64,000 bases of DNA from Rikenellaceae bacterium (lineage in GTDB: Bacteria > Bacteroidota > Bacteroidia > Bacteroidales > UBA932), in assembly GCA_900771005.1 (NCBI GenBank), contig CAAGMI010000337.1, positions 17,820 through 81,819 on the forward strand, given 5' to 3'. The notes beneath the pieces are model-generated. The model saw only the letters and a program-made list of their open reading frames with translations. It searched no databases and was not told where the DNA came from. Numbering within the stretch: position 1 is the first letter of the stretch; each line of letters begins with the position of its first letter. Below are positions 25,355 to 33,733 of this stretch, piece after piece. Made by a program: the position numbers and the translations under genes.

Positions 25355-26542
25355 TTAGTCAAGAATCTTGATAACCTGTCCGGCACCTACTGTACGGCCA
25401 CCTTCGCGGATAGCGAAACGGAGACCCTCGTTAAGTGCGACAGCTGTGATGAGCTGCACGTTGATCTCAACGTTATCACCAGGCATAACCATTTCAACAC
25501 CCTCTGGGAGAGAGATCTCGCCAGTAACATCCAGTGTGCGGATGAAGAACTGAGGACGATACTTGTTGTGGAATGGAGTATGACGGCCACCCTCTTCTTT
25601 CTTGAGGACGTAAATCTGTCCAAGGAAATGAGAATGAGGCTTGATTGAACCTGGCTTTGCGATAACCTCACCACGCTTAACTTCCTTCTTGTCGATACCA
25701 CGGAGGAGAAGACCTACGTTGTCACCTGCCTCGCCCTGATCAAGGAGCTTGCGGAACATCTCGACACCTGTTACAACTGTAGCCTTAGGCTTGTCATTGA
25801 AACCTACGATTTCTGCAGGATCGTTAACGTGGATTGTACCTGTCTCGATACGGCCTGTAACAACAGTACCACGACCAGTGATAGAGAAGATGTCCTCGAT
25901 AGGCATGAGGAATGGCTTCTCGTTCTCACGTACAGGGATAGGAATATATTCGTCAACTGCTGCCATAAGTTCCATAACCTTCTCAACCCACTGAGGCTCT
26001 CCGTTGAGAGCACCAAGAGCTGAACCGCGGATTACAGGAGCGTTGTCGCCGTCGAAGTCGTACTTTGAAAGAAGGTCGCGTACCTCCATTTCAACGAGGT
26101 CGAGCATTTCAGCGTCATCAACAAGGTCAACCTTGTTAAGGAAAACGACGATCTTAGGTACGTTAACCTGCTTTGCAAGAAGAACGTGCTCGTTTGTCTG
26201 AGGCATAGGACCATCAGTAGCGGCTACCACGAGGATAGCACCATCCATCTGAGCGGCACCTGTTACCATGTTCTTAACGTAGTCAGCATGTCCCGGGCAG
26301 TCCACGTGCGCATAGTGGCGGTTTTCGGTCTGATACTCTACGTGAGCGGTGTTGATAGTGATACCACGCTCTTTCTCTTCCGGAGCGTTGTCGATCTGGT
26401 CGAATGACTTGACCTCTGAGAGACCCTTCTCTGCGAGCACCTTGGTGATGGCTGCAGTAAGAGTTGTTTTACCGTGGTCAACATGGCCAATTGTACCGAT
26501 GTTAACGTGTGGCTTGGTTCTTTGGAAAGTTTCTTTTGCCAT
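25355..26542 (-). CDS. tuf: Elongation factor Tu
   Basis: GTPase that brings aminoacyl-tRNA to the ribosome, 395 aa. G1 is GHVDHGKT, G3 DCPGHADY, G4 NKVD and G5 GSAL, followed by beta-barrel domains 2 and 3 with GRGTVVTGRIETG and HTPFHNKYRPQFFIRT. It is preceded by a four-tRNA cluster and followed by tRNA-Trp, the same order as the E. coli tufB region. Only one copy is in the window. Confidence 0.99.
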   Translation of the reverse strand: MAKETFQRTKPHVNIGTIGHVDHGKTTLTAAITKVLAEKGLSEVKSFDQIDNAPEEKERGITINTAHVEYQTENRHYAHVDCPGHADYVKNMVTGAAQMDGAILVVAATDGPMPQTNEHVLLAKQVNVPKIVVFLNKVDLVDDAEMLDLVEMEVRDLLSKYDFDGDNAPVIRGSALGALNGEPQWVEKVMELMAAVDEYIPIPVRENEKPFLMPIEDIFSITGRGTVVTGRIETGTIHVNDPAEIVGFNDKPKATVVTGVEMFRKLLDQGEAGDNVGLLLRGIDKKEVKRGEVIAKPGSIKPHSHFLGQIYVLKKEEGGRHTPFHNKYRPQFFIRTLDVTGEISLPEGVEMVMPGDNVEINVQLITAVALNEGLRFAIREGGRTVGAGQVIKILD

Positions 26543-26567
26543 AATATTATGTACTTAAATAGTTGTT

Positions 26568-26594
26568 ACAAAAATAAACCGGTGTAACACCGGC
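26568..26594 (-). terminator. Hairpin with T-rich flank between tRNA-Thr(GGT) and tuf
   Basis: CCGGTG pairs with CACCGG around a 3-nt loop (26579-26593), followed on the minus strand by TTTATTTTTG. This is a weak intrinsic-terminator form in the 56-nt gap between the last tRNA of the cluster and tuf. It may set the ratio of tRNA to EF-Tu mRNA or protect a processed end. Confidence 0.45.
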
Positions 26595-26598
26595 ACTG

Positions 26599-26670
<72 letters not shown>

Positions 26671-26680
26671 AAAATATTTG

Positions 26681-26752
26681 AGCGGGGTAGGAGAATCGAA
26701 CTCCCATTTCCAGCTTGGAGGGCTGGCATAATAGCCATTATACGAACCCCGC
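26681..26752 (-). tRNA. tRNA-Gly (anticodon TCC)
   Basis: 72 nt. Acceptor GCGGGGT pairs with ACCCCGC, anticodon stem-loop CCAGC-CCTCCAA-GCTGG giving TCC (reads GGA/GGG), T arm GAGTTCGATTC. Third tRNA of the cluster, 10 nt before tRNA-Thr(GGT). Confidence 0.97.
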
Positions 26753-26762
26753 AGCAAAACAG

Positions 26763-26844
26763 TGGGTGAGGATGGATTCGAACCACCGAAGGTAAAACCA
26801 GCAGATTTACAGTCTGCCCCATTTGGCCACTCTGGTACTCACCC
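26763..26844 (-). tRNA. tRNA-Tyr (anticodon GTA)
   Basis: 82 nt with a long class II variable arm. Acceptor GGGTGAG pairs with CTCACCC, discriminator A, anticodon loop CTGTAAA giving GTA, T arm GGTTCGAATCC. Second tRNA of the cluster. Confidence 0.97.
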
Positions 26845-26874
26845 GGTTGTCAGGATAACGTTCTGACATAAACG

Positions 26875-26948
26875 AGCCGATGGAGGGAGTCGAACCCACG
26901 ACCTCGAGATTACAAATCACGCGCTCTAGCCAACTGAGCTACATCGGC
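26875..26948 (-). tRNA. tRNA-Thr (anticodon TGT)
   Basis: 74 nt. Acceptor GCCGATG pairs with CATCGGC, D arm AGCTCAGTTGGCTAGAGC, anticodon loop TTTGTAA giving TGT, T arm GGGTTCGACTCC. First gene of the tRNA-tuf-rpo transcription unit, about 35 nt after the promoter's likely start point. Confidence 0.97.
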
Positions 26949-26967
26949 AAATCTTTATTTCAAAGTT

Positions 26968-27018
26968 CCCCTAATTCAAGGGGAGTGCAAAGATAGGCAT
27001 TATTTCCAATTCCACAAT
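26968..27018 (-). promoter_or_regulatory. Promoter and 5' hairpin of the tRNA-tuf operon
   Basis: On the minus strand: ATTG (27018-27015), 19-nt spacer, TATCTTTG (26995-26988). The predicted RNA starts just before a small hairpin, TCCCC-loop-GGGGA (26968-26984). The layout matches the two rRNA promoters at 63491-63624, where a CCC-hairpin also begins within a few bases of the start point. Confidence 0.85.
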
Positions 27019-27025
27019 AGTTTAT

Positions 27026-28885
27026 TCAAACTTTTTTTTGAAGAATCTCAATGGCGGAAACTATACCCTGAGTGTCCAGATTGAATTCGCTTCTCTGCTC
27101 TGACTGTCTTGCCTGAGGAACGAAGCGGTCATCTATTCCCACACCTTTAATATATATGGTTTTTCCCTTCTCTGCCATATACTCAGAAACGGCTCCGAAC
27201 AGACCTCCTTTCAGACAGCCGTCTTCTGCCGTAATTATTGCCTTGTAGTGCTCTGAGATATAATCCAGCATTTCCGTGTCAATCGGCTTGAGGAAACGGA
27301 AGTTGTAGACTCCGGCCTTCCCTCCGTATCCGCCGGCTGCCTCGAGGCATCTGTTCACTACCGGTCCTATGCCGATGAGGGCTATTTCCGATCCCTTGTA
27401 AAGCTCTTCCGCTTTACCTATCTGATATTGTGCAAAAGGTTCGTTCTTCCACTCCACCCCTTCACCGGTACCCCTCGGATATCTGATTATGAACGGACCT
27501 GTCTGATGATTCAGGGCAGTGAACATGAGATTCTTAAGCTCGATTTCATTGGCAGGTGAACTTACTATCGTATCCGGAACCGATCTGTATGCCGCCATGT
27601 CGAAGATACCGTGATGGGTGGCTCCGTCTTCGCCGACCAGTCCGGCCCTGTCGAAGCAGAGTATGACCGGCAGTTTCTGGAGTGCCACATCATGTATTAT
27701 CTGATCATATGCCCTTTGGGAGAATGCAGAATAGATATTGCAGAAAGGTCTCAGGCCACCCGCAGCAAGTCCGGCGCTGAAAGTGACTGCGTGCTCCTCC
27801 TCAATGCCTACATCGAAGAACTTTTCGGGTCTGTATGTGGCCAGGAGATTCATTCCGCATCCCGTAGCCATTGCCGGCGTTACTCCAACCACTCTGGCGT
27901 CAAGGTCGGACAGGTCGCAGAGCACCTGGCCGAATACGTCCTGGTATCTGTCGGCCGTGCGGGGTGTGAGGATCCTTTCGCCTGTCCGCGGGTCGAATCT
28001 GCCCGGGGCGTGCCAAGTGGTTGGATCCTGCTCCGCCGGAGCATATCCCTTCCCCTTTGTCGTAAGGCAGTGAAGCACCTTCGGGCCCCTGATGTTCTGG
28101 AGATTCCTCAAAGTTGAAATAACGGAATTGATGTCATTTCCGTCAATCGGGCCGAAGTACCTCAGGCCGAGGGCTTCGAAGATATCTCCTCCGGTCTTTT
28201 TTACAATCCAGGCCTTGAGACTCTTCAACCATCTCTGGATGAAATTTCTGAACCCGTTTTCTCCCAGTCTGTTCCAAACGTGCTCTTTGACCCTGTTGTA
28301 TGAACTGCTGGTCGTAATCTTGAGCAGATGATTGTGAAGACCGCCCGTGTTGCTGTCTATGGAGTGGTTGTTGTCATTCAGTATGATGAGGATGTCATCG
28401 TTGCCGGAACCTGCGTTGTTCAGACCCTCGAACGCCAGACCTCCGGTGAGGGATCCGTCTCCTATTATTGCGATCACTTTCTCCCGCCGTCCCTGCATCT
28501 TTGCCGCTACCGAAAGACCGAGTGCCGCCGATACTGATGTGGATGAGTGTCCCACACCGAAAGAGTCATATTCGCTTTCGAATATGTTCGGGAATCCGCT
28601 GATGCCCCTTGATGTGCGCATCTGAGCGAACTCCTTGCGCCTGCCTGTGATTATCTTGTGCGCATAAGCCTGATGCCCGACATCAAACACCAGCTTGTCG
28701 TGCGGCGTGTCGAATACATAGTGCGCTCCAACTATGAGTTCCACCGCCCCGAGGCTGGAAGCCAGATGGCCGGGGTTGCGGGAGCAGCAGTCTATCATGT
28801 ACTCGCGGATCTCTTTGCAGAGAACCTCAAGCTCCCGGGTGTTCAGACTCCTGATGTCTGAAGGTGAGTTTATGTTGTCAAGCAC
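27026..28885 (-). CDS. dxs: 1-deoxy-D-xylulose-5-phosphate synthase
   Basis: Thiamine-diphosphate enzyme joining pyruvate and glyceraldehyde 3-phosphate, first step of the MEP isoprenoid pathway. About 619 aa. Visible are GHSSTSVSAALGL, the ThDP/Mg motif GDGSLTGGLAFEGLNNAG with NDNNHSID, TTKGKGYAPAE, and the transketolase-type GIEEEHAVTFSAGLA with its catalytic Glu. I choose GTG at 28885, because relatives begin at this point (LDNINSP...) and because a minus-strand TAAATTTG -7 box (28908-28901) lies downstream of the in-frame ATG at 28927. GTG at 28894 is a second option. Divergent from the MFS pair. Confidence 0.93.
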   Translation of the reverse strand: MLDNINSPSDIRSLNTRELEVLCKEIREYMIDCCSRNPGHLASSLGAVELIVGAHYVFDTPHDKLVFDVGHQAYAHKIITGRRKEFAQMRTSRGISGFPNIFESEYDSFGVGHSSTSVSAALGLSVAAKMQGRREKVIAIIGDGSLTGGLAFEGLNNAGSGNDDILIILNDNNHSIDSNTGGLHNHLLKITTSSSYNRVKEHVWNRLGENGFRNFIQRWLKSLKAWIVKKTGGDIFEALGLRYFGPIDGNDINSVISTLRNLQNIRGPKVLHCLTTKGKGYAPAEQDPTTWHAPGRFDPRTGERILTPRTADRYQDVFGQVLCDLSDLDARVVGVTPAMATGCGMNLLATYRPEKFFDVGIEEEHAVTFSAGLAAGGLRPFCNIYSAFSQRAYDQIIHDVALQKLPVILCFDRAGLVGEDGATHHGIFDMAAYRSVPDTIVSSPANEIELKNLMFTALNHQTGPFIIRYPRGTGEGVEWKNEPFAQYQIGKAEELYKGSEIALIGIGPVVNRCLEAAGGYGGKAGVYNFRFLKPIDTEMLDYISEHYKAIITAEDGCLKGGLFGAVSEYMAEKGKTIYIKGVGIDDRFVPQARQSEQRSEFNLDTQGIVSAIEILQKKV

Positions 28886-28940
28886 TTTGTACACAACCCG
28901 CAAATTTACTAAAAATGCCTGATACATTTTTTGTTTTGGT

Positions 28941-28971
28941 TTTGATGTTCGTAGGAATTGTCTTACTTTTG
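28941..28971 (+). promoter_or_regulatory. Promoter of the MFS transporter pair
   Basis: TTTG (28941-28944), 19-nt spacer, TACTTTTG (28964-28971), an exact Bacteroidetes housekeeping promoter. Leader of about 45 nt before the ATG at 29022. The dxs -7 box lies 33 nt away on the other strand. Confidence 0.85.
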
Positions 28972-29021
28972 CCCCTGGCCGTAAGGCCCGGTGTTCCGTA
29001 TAATCAAAAAAAACAGATATT

Positions 29022-30443
29022 ATGTCAGAAAAAGTTCAAAAGCTTATGAACGAATATCCTGCCGCAAGGTGGGCAGCGCTCATTCTCATTGCGCTGGCAA
29101 TGTTCTTCGGTTACATGTTTGTGGATGTGATGTCTCCGCTTCAGGCTCTCGTAGAGAACCAGAGGGGGTGGACTCCGGGTGTTTTCGGAACCTATGCATC
29201 TGCAGAATATATACTTAACGTATGCGGATTCCTTATCCTGGCCGGTATTATCCTGGATAAGATGGGCGTACGTTTCACGGGTATACTTTCCACATCGTTG
29301 ATGTTCTGCGGGGCCGTTATAAAGTATATTGCCGTCAGTGACTGGTTCCAGACCACATCGTTCTGCGAGTGGCTCGGGACTTCATTCTGGACAGTGATGC
29401 CGGGAAGCGCAAAGCTTGCTGCATTGGGATTCATGATCTTCGGGTGTGGATGTGAAATGGCCGGAACAACGGTCTCAAAGGCTATTGCAAAGTGGTTCAA
29501 GGGCAAGGAAATGGCCCTTGCAATGGGTATAGAAATGGCAATAGCACGCGTCGGAGTGTTTGCTATTTTCTCTATCAGTCCTATCATCGCATCCAAGTTG
29601 GGAACCATTGCCGCTCCTGTAGGATTCTGTACTATTCTCCTTCTTATCGGTGTCATCAATTTCATCGTATTCTCCGTTATGGACAAGAAATTCGACGCAC
29701 AGCTCGTGGAGGCAGGACTTGCTTCAGAGGATGGATCCGATGAAGAGTTCCACATTTCAGATCTCGGAAAGATATTCTCTTCATTGAGTTTCTGGGTGGT
29801 GGCACTCCTTTGCGTACTTTACTATTCCGCTATATTCCCATTCCAGAGATACGGGGCAAATATGTTGCAATGCAATCTCAACGGCATCACACCTGAGGCT
29901 GCGGCGAACATTTTCCGCTGGTTCCCTATAGGCGCAGCCGTCATAACTCCTATACTCGGCAACTACCTTGACAGGAAGGGAAAGGGCGCCACAATGCTTA
30001 TCTACGGTGCGATGCTTCTCATTGTATGCCACCTTGTATTCGCCTTCCTGCTTCCTGCAACACACAGTGCCCTGATAGCTTATGCTACTATAGTTGTGCT
30101 TGGAATCAGCTTCGCTCTGGTACCTGCAGCTTTGTGGCCGTCAGTCCCTAAGATCATTGACGAGAAGATACTCGGAAGCGCATACTGCCTGATTTTCTGG
30201 GTACAGAACATTGGTCTCTGCTTTGTTCCTAAGCTCATAGGCAGCGTGCTTGAATCATCAAATGCAAGCAACGAGGCCGTACTTGCAGCAAAGGCTGCCG
30301 GAGCAGAATTCATACCTTACGACTATACAGTCCCTCTTATCATATTCGCGGTATTCGGAGTGCTTGCACTCATAATTGCAATCTACCTCAAAGTCCTTGA
30401 CGGCAAGCGCGGTCTCGGCCTTGAGCAGCCGAATATCAAATAG
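29022..30443 (+). CDS. MFS transporter (first of a tandem pair)
   Basis: Major facilitator superfamily carrier, 473 aa with about twelve hydrophobic helices. Family features include GFLILAGIILDKMGVR between helices 2 and 3 and GNYLDRKGKGATML in the second half. A central cytoplasmic loop (about 205-250) is rich in acidic residues. The general pattern is like MFSD1-type carriers found in many Bacteroidetes, but substrate is unknown. The next gene starts 8 nt downstream and is a clear paralogue: both have VSKAIAKWFKG/VTRSIAKWFKD and LVPAALWPSVPKI/LVPSAMWPSVPKI. Confidence 0.85.
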   Translation: MSEKVQKLMNEYPAARWAALILIALAMFFGYMFVDVMSPLQALVENQRGWTPGVFGTYASAEYILNVCGFLILAGIILDKMGVRFTGILSTSLMFCGAVIKYIAVSDWFQTTSFCEWLGTSFWTVMPGSAKLAALGFMIFGCGCEMAGTTVSKAIAKWFKGKEMALAMGIEMAIARVGVFAIFSISPIIASKLGTIAAPVGFCTILLLIGVINFIVFSVMDKKFDAQLVEAGLASEDGSDEEFHISDLGKIFSSLSFWVVALLCVLYYSAIFPFQRYGANMLQCNLNGITPEAAANIFRWFPIGAAVITPILGNYLDRKGKGATMLIYGAMLLIVCHLVFAFLLPATHSALIAYATIVVLGISFALVPAALWPSVPKIIDEKILGSAYCLIFWVQNIGLCFVPKLIGSVLESSNASNEAVLAAKAAGAEFIPYDYTVPLIIFAVFGVLALIIAIYLKVLDGKRGLGLEQPNIK

Positions 30444-30451
30444 TTTCCCGG

Positions 30452-31789
30452 ATGAAAGAGAAGAAAAATACTATGTCTCGTGCCGCCTGCTGGGCGGCAC
30501 TTGCGTGTCTCGTCGTGCCGATGTTCGGCTCATATTTCTTTGACGATATGTTCTCTACGGTGTCGCATCTGTTCAAGACACCGGAATTGTTGGAACTGGG
30601 CTGGAATTCTGCCGACCTCGGCAATTTCATAGGCGACTACAGTCTTCTGTGCGTCTGTGGCGGCTTGATTGTCGGAGGTATCCTGCTTGATGTTTTCGGC
30701 ATCAGGATTATGGGGTCCATCTTTGTCGGAATGATGGTCGCAGGTGCGGCGCTTGCCTGCTTCGGTGTGGCCGGAGGTATGCCGAAGGCACAGGCCATCG
30801 CAGTCGGACGCATAGGGCGTATGATGTTCGGACTGGGGAGCGAGATAGCGGGAGTCGCAGTGACACGGTCGATCGCCAAATGGTTCAAGGATGGCAATAT
30901 GTCTCTGGCGATGGGACTCCAGCTTGCGATAGCCAGAGCCGGTACCGGAATAGCGTTGATTGCAGCTCCTTTCATAGTAGGGGTCCCGAAAGAGTATTAC
31001 AGCCTTTCTGACACCTCCAGGCCTGCTTTGGTTGGAATGGCATTGCTTGTTGTCGGCGCATTTGTGTGGGCCGTCTTTGTCGTTATGGATGCCAGGAAGG
31101 ATAAACTGGAAGGTGTGGAATACAGCCGTGGAACAGTGACAGGGGAGGATAAGTTCAGTTTCAAGGATATCTTCTCTCTGTTGAGGAACCCGCGTTTTGT
31201 GATGATAGGTCTGCTGTGCGTTTCCTTCTACTGCTGCGTCAGCTCATTCAAAAAGTTCGGCACTTCTGTCGTGATACCGCGTTTCGGCATTGAAGATTCC
31301 GTAGCCGGAACCATGGTGGCTATGATACCTTTCTTCACGATAGTGTTCACTCCTCTTTTCGGAGCGCTTGTGGACAGGACGGGGAAGGCTTCCTTATGGA
31401 TGATTGCGGGCAGTGCCGCTGTGCTGGCAGGACATCTGGTGATCGCCTTTGCCCCTCTCGGAGTGCCGTTCTTCGGATATCTGGGCATCGGTCTTCTTGG
31501 AATGGGGTATTCTCTGGTGCCTTCAGCGATGTGGCCTTCTGTCCCGAAAATTGTGCCGGAGAAGAATCTGGGCACAGCCTATGCCCTTATCTACTGGATC
31601 CAGAACGTGGGACTTTTCTTCGTTCCGAAGATTGTAGGACATATATTCAACAAGCCACAACTCTCCGATCTGGAGGCTGTGGCTCACGTTGAATGGCTAT
31701 TTGTGGGCCTTGGCTGCTTCGCCGTGGCCGTGGCGTTTGCCTTTAGAATGGCAAATCGTCGGATGAACCTTCATCAAGGTCAATGCTGA
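30452..31789 (+). CDS. MFS transporter (second of a tandem pair)
   Basis: Paralogue of the preceding carrier, 445 aa with about twelve helices. Shared landmarks are GGILLDVFGIRIMG, SIAKWFKDGNMSLAMG, GALVDRTGKA and MWPSVPKIVPEKNLGTAYAL. The pair may form a heteromer or serve related substrates; neither can be read from sequence. Its last 47 nt overlap the 3' end of ssb on the opposite strand, which makes the C-terminal tail (MANRRMNLHQGQC) the antisense of the conserved SSB tail codons. Confidence 0.85.
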   Translation: MKEKKNTMSRAACWAALACLVVPMFGSYFFDDMFSTVSHLFKTPELLELGWNSADLGNFIGDYSLLCVCGGLIVGGILLDVFGIRIMGSIFVGMMVAGAALACFGVAGGMPKAQAIAVGRIGRMMFGLGSEIAGVAVTRSIAKWFKDGNMSLAMGLQLAIARAGTGIALIAAPFIVGVPKEYYSLSDTSRPALVGMALLVVGAFVWAVFVVMDARKDKLEGVEYSRGTVTGEDKFSFKDIFSLLRNPRFVMIGLLCVSFYCCVSSFKKFGTSVVIPRFGIEDSVAGTMVAMIPFFTIVFTPLFGALVDRTGKASLWMIAGSAAVLAGHLVIAFAPLGVPFFGYLGIGLLGMGYSLVPSAMWPSVPKIVPEKNLGTAYALIYWIQNVGLFFVPKIVGHIFNKPQLSDLEAVAHVEWLFVGLGCFAVAVAFAFRMANRRMNLHQGQC

Positions 31790-32225
31790 CAGCAGGTGCC
31801 GCTGCCTGTTGTGCAGGGGCCTGGTATGTCTGCTGAGGCTGAGGTGCAGGAGCCTGATAGCCGCCTGCCTGCCCGTCTTCCCTGCGTCCCAGGAGCTGAA
31901 GGTTGTCCACGATAATTTCTGTCGTAAATTTCTTTGTGCCGCTCTGGTCAGTCCATGACCTGGTCCTGAGTCTTCCTTCTACATAGAGCTGGGTGCCCTT
32001 GTGGATGAATTTCTCGGCTACGTCTGCAGAGTTTCTCCAGGCAACGATATTGTGCCACTCCGTATTTTCACGGAGTTCTCCGTTGCGGTCTCTGTATCTT
32101 TCAGTTGTTGCAAGAGTGAATGTTGCAACCTTTGCTCCCTGTCCTCCGGCAGCATTCCCATCAAGGTAACGTACTTCAGGGTCTCTACCAACGTTACCGA
32201 TTAGCATAACTTTGTTCAGTGACAT
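31743..32225 (-). CDS. ssb: Single-stranded DNA-binding protein
   Basis: Binds ssDNA and recruits repair and replication proteins, 160 aa. An OB fold covers about residues 1-110 (NKVMLIGNVGRDPEVRYLD, ATTERYRD, EWHNIVAW). A Gln/Pro/Ala-rich linker follows and the acidic tail ends in DDLPF, the protein-interaction tip. Last gene of the twelve-gene minus-strand run; 12 nt after aroE. Confidence 0.97.
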   Translation of the reverse strand: MSLNKVMLIGNVGRDPEVRYLDGNAAGGQGAKVATFTLATTERYRDRNGELRENTEWHNIVAWRNSADVAEKFIHKGTQLYVEGRLRTRSWTDQSGTKKFTTEIIVDNLQLLGRREDGQAGGYQAPAPQPQQTYQAPAQQAAAPAVSIDLDEGSSDDLPF

Positions 32226-32237
32226 AATGTATAAGGT

Positions 32238-32975
32238 TTAAAAACAATAGACTTTTCTTGTCGCTTCCACATCCGGATTGACTCCTGTCATGAGTCCGTA
32301 TCCCGCTATGGCCTGCTGGAAATGCCATTCCTTCCCGGATATGTATTTCGAACCAGCCTTTTCCAGGATTTCAGGAGTAAAGGCGCGTGTGGCATATGCC
32401 GCTTCCAAAACTATCTTCCCTCTGAATCTCGTGATGTTCTCAATCGTCTCAGGGATGGTGTAAACCAGGAGGTCGACTTCCTTTGCCTCTTCGAAAGGAT
32501 GTGGCTCCACTCCCAGATGACCGGCCATTGCAAGGGCTTTCTCTTCAGTTCTGTTGGAAACAAAAGTTTTCAGTCCAAGATCTTTGGCGGCAAATGCGGC
32601 TGCCTTTCCCGCTCCTCCGCATCCTACCACCAGGACAGTGTTCTCCTTTGTCAGTCCCGCATTGATCATAAGCTGCTTCACTCCGCGATAATCCGAATTA
32701 TATGCCTTCACACCATCAGCAGTATTGATTACCAGGTTTGTGGCGCATATCTTCTCAACTTCGGGAGTGAGTATGTCAGCTTTCCTGAATGCCATTTCCT
32801 TATATGGGGCAGTTACATTGGCTGCCTTGTATTCTGTGAGGAATTTCTTCCAAAGTATTTCGAAATCAGGACCTTCTATAAGGTCGAACGGCCATTTGCC
32901 GTTGTACGCTGCGGTAAATGCAGCCGGGCTTTTGGAATGTCCGAGAGGATTTCCGATAATTCCGTATCTATTCAT
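32238..32975 (-). CDS. aroE: Shikimate dehydrogenase
   Basis: NADPH-dependent reduction of 3-dehydroshikimate to shikimate, 245 aa, somewhat shorter than the ~270 aa of E. coli AroE. Substrate-binding GHSKSP (residues 12-17), NVTAPYK with the catalytic Lys59, Asn80, and Asp95 in YNSDYRG are intact. The dinucleotide motif is VVGCGGAGKAAAFAA and SNRTEEKA follows. The C-terminal glutamine is in FQQAIAGYGLMTG. The gene overlaps the upstream methyltransferase by 8 nt. Shikimate kinase (aroK) lies in the same run. Confidence 0.94.
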   Translation of the reverse strand: MNRYGIIGNPLGHSKSPAAFTAAYNGKWPFDLIEGPDFEILWKKFLTEYKAANVTAPYKEMAFRKADILTPEVEKICATNLVINTADGVKAYNSDYRGVKQLMINAGLTKENTVLVVGCGGAGKAAAFAAKDLGLKTFVSNRTEEKALAMAGHLGVEPHPFEEAKEVDLLVYTIPETIENITRFRGKIVLEAAYATRAFTPEILEKAGSKYISGKEWHFQQAIAGYGLMTGVNPDVEATRKVYCF

Positions 32976-33732
32976 TTCTTTGTCTTACAGCTTCAAACAT
33001 TAATATTGCTGCGCTTACTGAGACATTGAGGCTGTCCAGTGAACCCAGCATCGGGATTTTTATATGTGCGTCAGCCGCCTGTCTCCAGACATCAGTCAGT
33101 CCGGTGGCTTCCGTGCCCATCACTATTGCGGTTCCCTGTTTCATGTCGGTATCGTAATACCATTCGGAATCCTGCAGTTGGGCGGTATATATTCTGATTT
33201 TATTTTTCCTCAACCAGGAAATGGCCTGCTCGCTTGTGCATGCGACCACCTGTTTTGTGAAAATCGAGCCTATGCTCGACCGTATCAGGTTGGGATTGTA
33301 GAGATCGGTCAACGGGTCGCATACCAGGACGGCATCCACTCCGGCCGCATCTGCGGAACGAAGCACAGCTCCCAGATTCCCCGGTTTCTCGACGCTCTCC
33401 ATTACCACAATCAGAGGATTTTCCTTGAGTTGCAGGTCCTCAAGATGCCTTTCCCTGGACCGTACTTCGGCAATTACCCCCTCAGTACTTCCACGGTAGG
33501 CTATCTTTTCATAGACTTTCGGAGTGACGTTGATAACCTTGTCGAACATTCCGAAGTCTTTCCCCTCAAGGCAGAAAATCGTTTCAGGCTCGAATCCGGC
33601 TTCGATGCAGTGGCGGAGCTCTCTTTCTCCTTCCACTACGAACAGGCCGCTCCCACGCCGCTCAGAGGATTTCTGCTGCAGTGCGAGAAGCCTTTTGATT
33701 TTAGGATTCTGAACTGAAGATATGGTCTCCAT
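32968..33732 (-). CDS. SpoU-family RNA 2'-O-methyltransferase
   Basis: TrmH/RlmB-type SPOUT methyltransferase, 254 aa. The N-terminal substrate-binding domain (SSVQNPKIKRLLALQQKSSER) precedes the catalytic domain. Motif 1 is EKPGNLGAVLRSADAAGV, motif 2 is VMGTEATGLTD and motif 3 is PMLGSLDSLNVSVSAAILMFE, which together form the knot that binds S-adenosylmethionine. Likely modifies 23S rRNA or a tRNA; the exact site is not predictable. It starts 1 nt after the lysS stop and overlaps aroE. Confidence 0.9.
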   Translation of the reverse strand: METISSVQNPKIKRLLALQQKSSERRGSGLFVVEGERELRHCIEAGFEPETIFCLEGKDFGMFDKVINVTPKVYEKIAYRGSTEGVIAEVRSRERHLEDLQLKENPLIVVMESVEKPGNLGAVLRSADAAGVDAVLVCDPLTDLYNPNLIRSSIGSIFTKQVVACTSEQAISWLRKNKIRIYTAQLQDSEWYYDTDMKQGTAIVMGTEATGLTDVWRQAADAHIKIPMLGSLDSLNVSVSAAILMFEAVRQRNE

Positions 33733-33733
33733 C

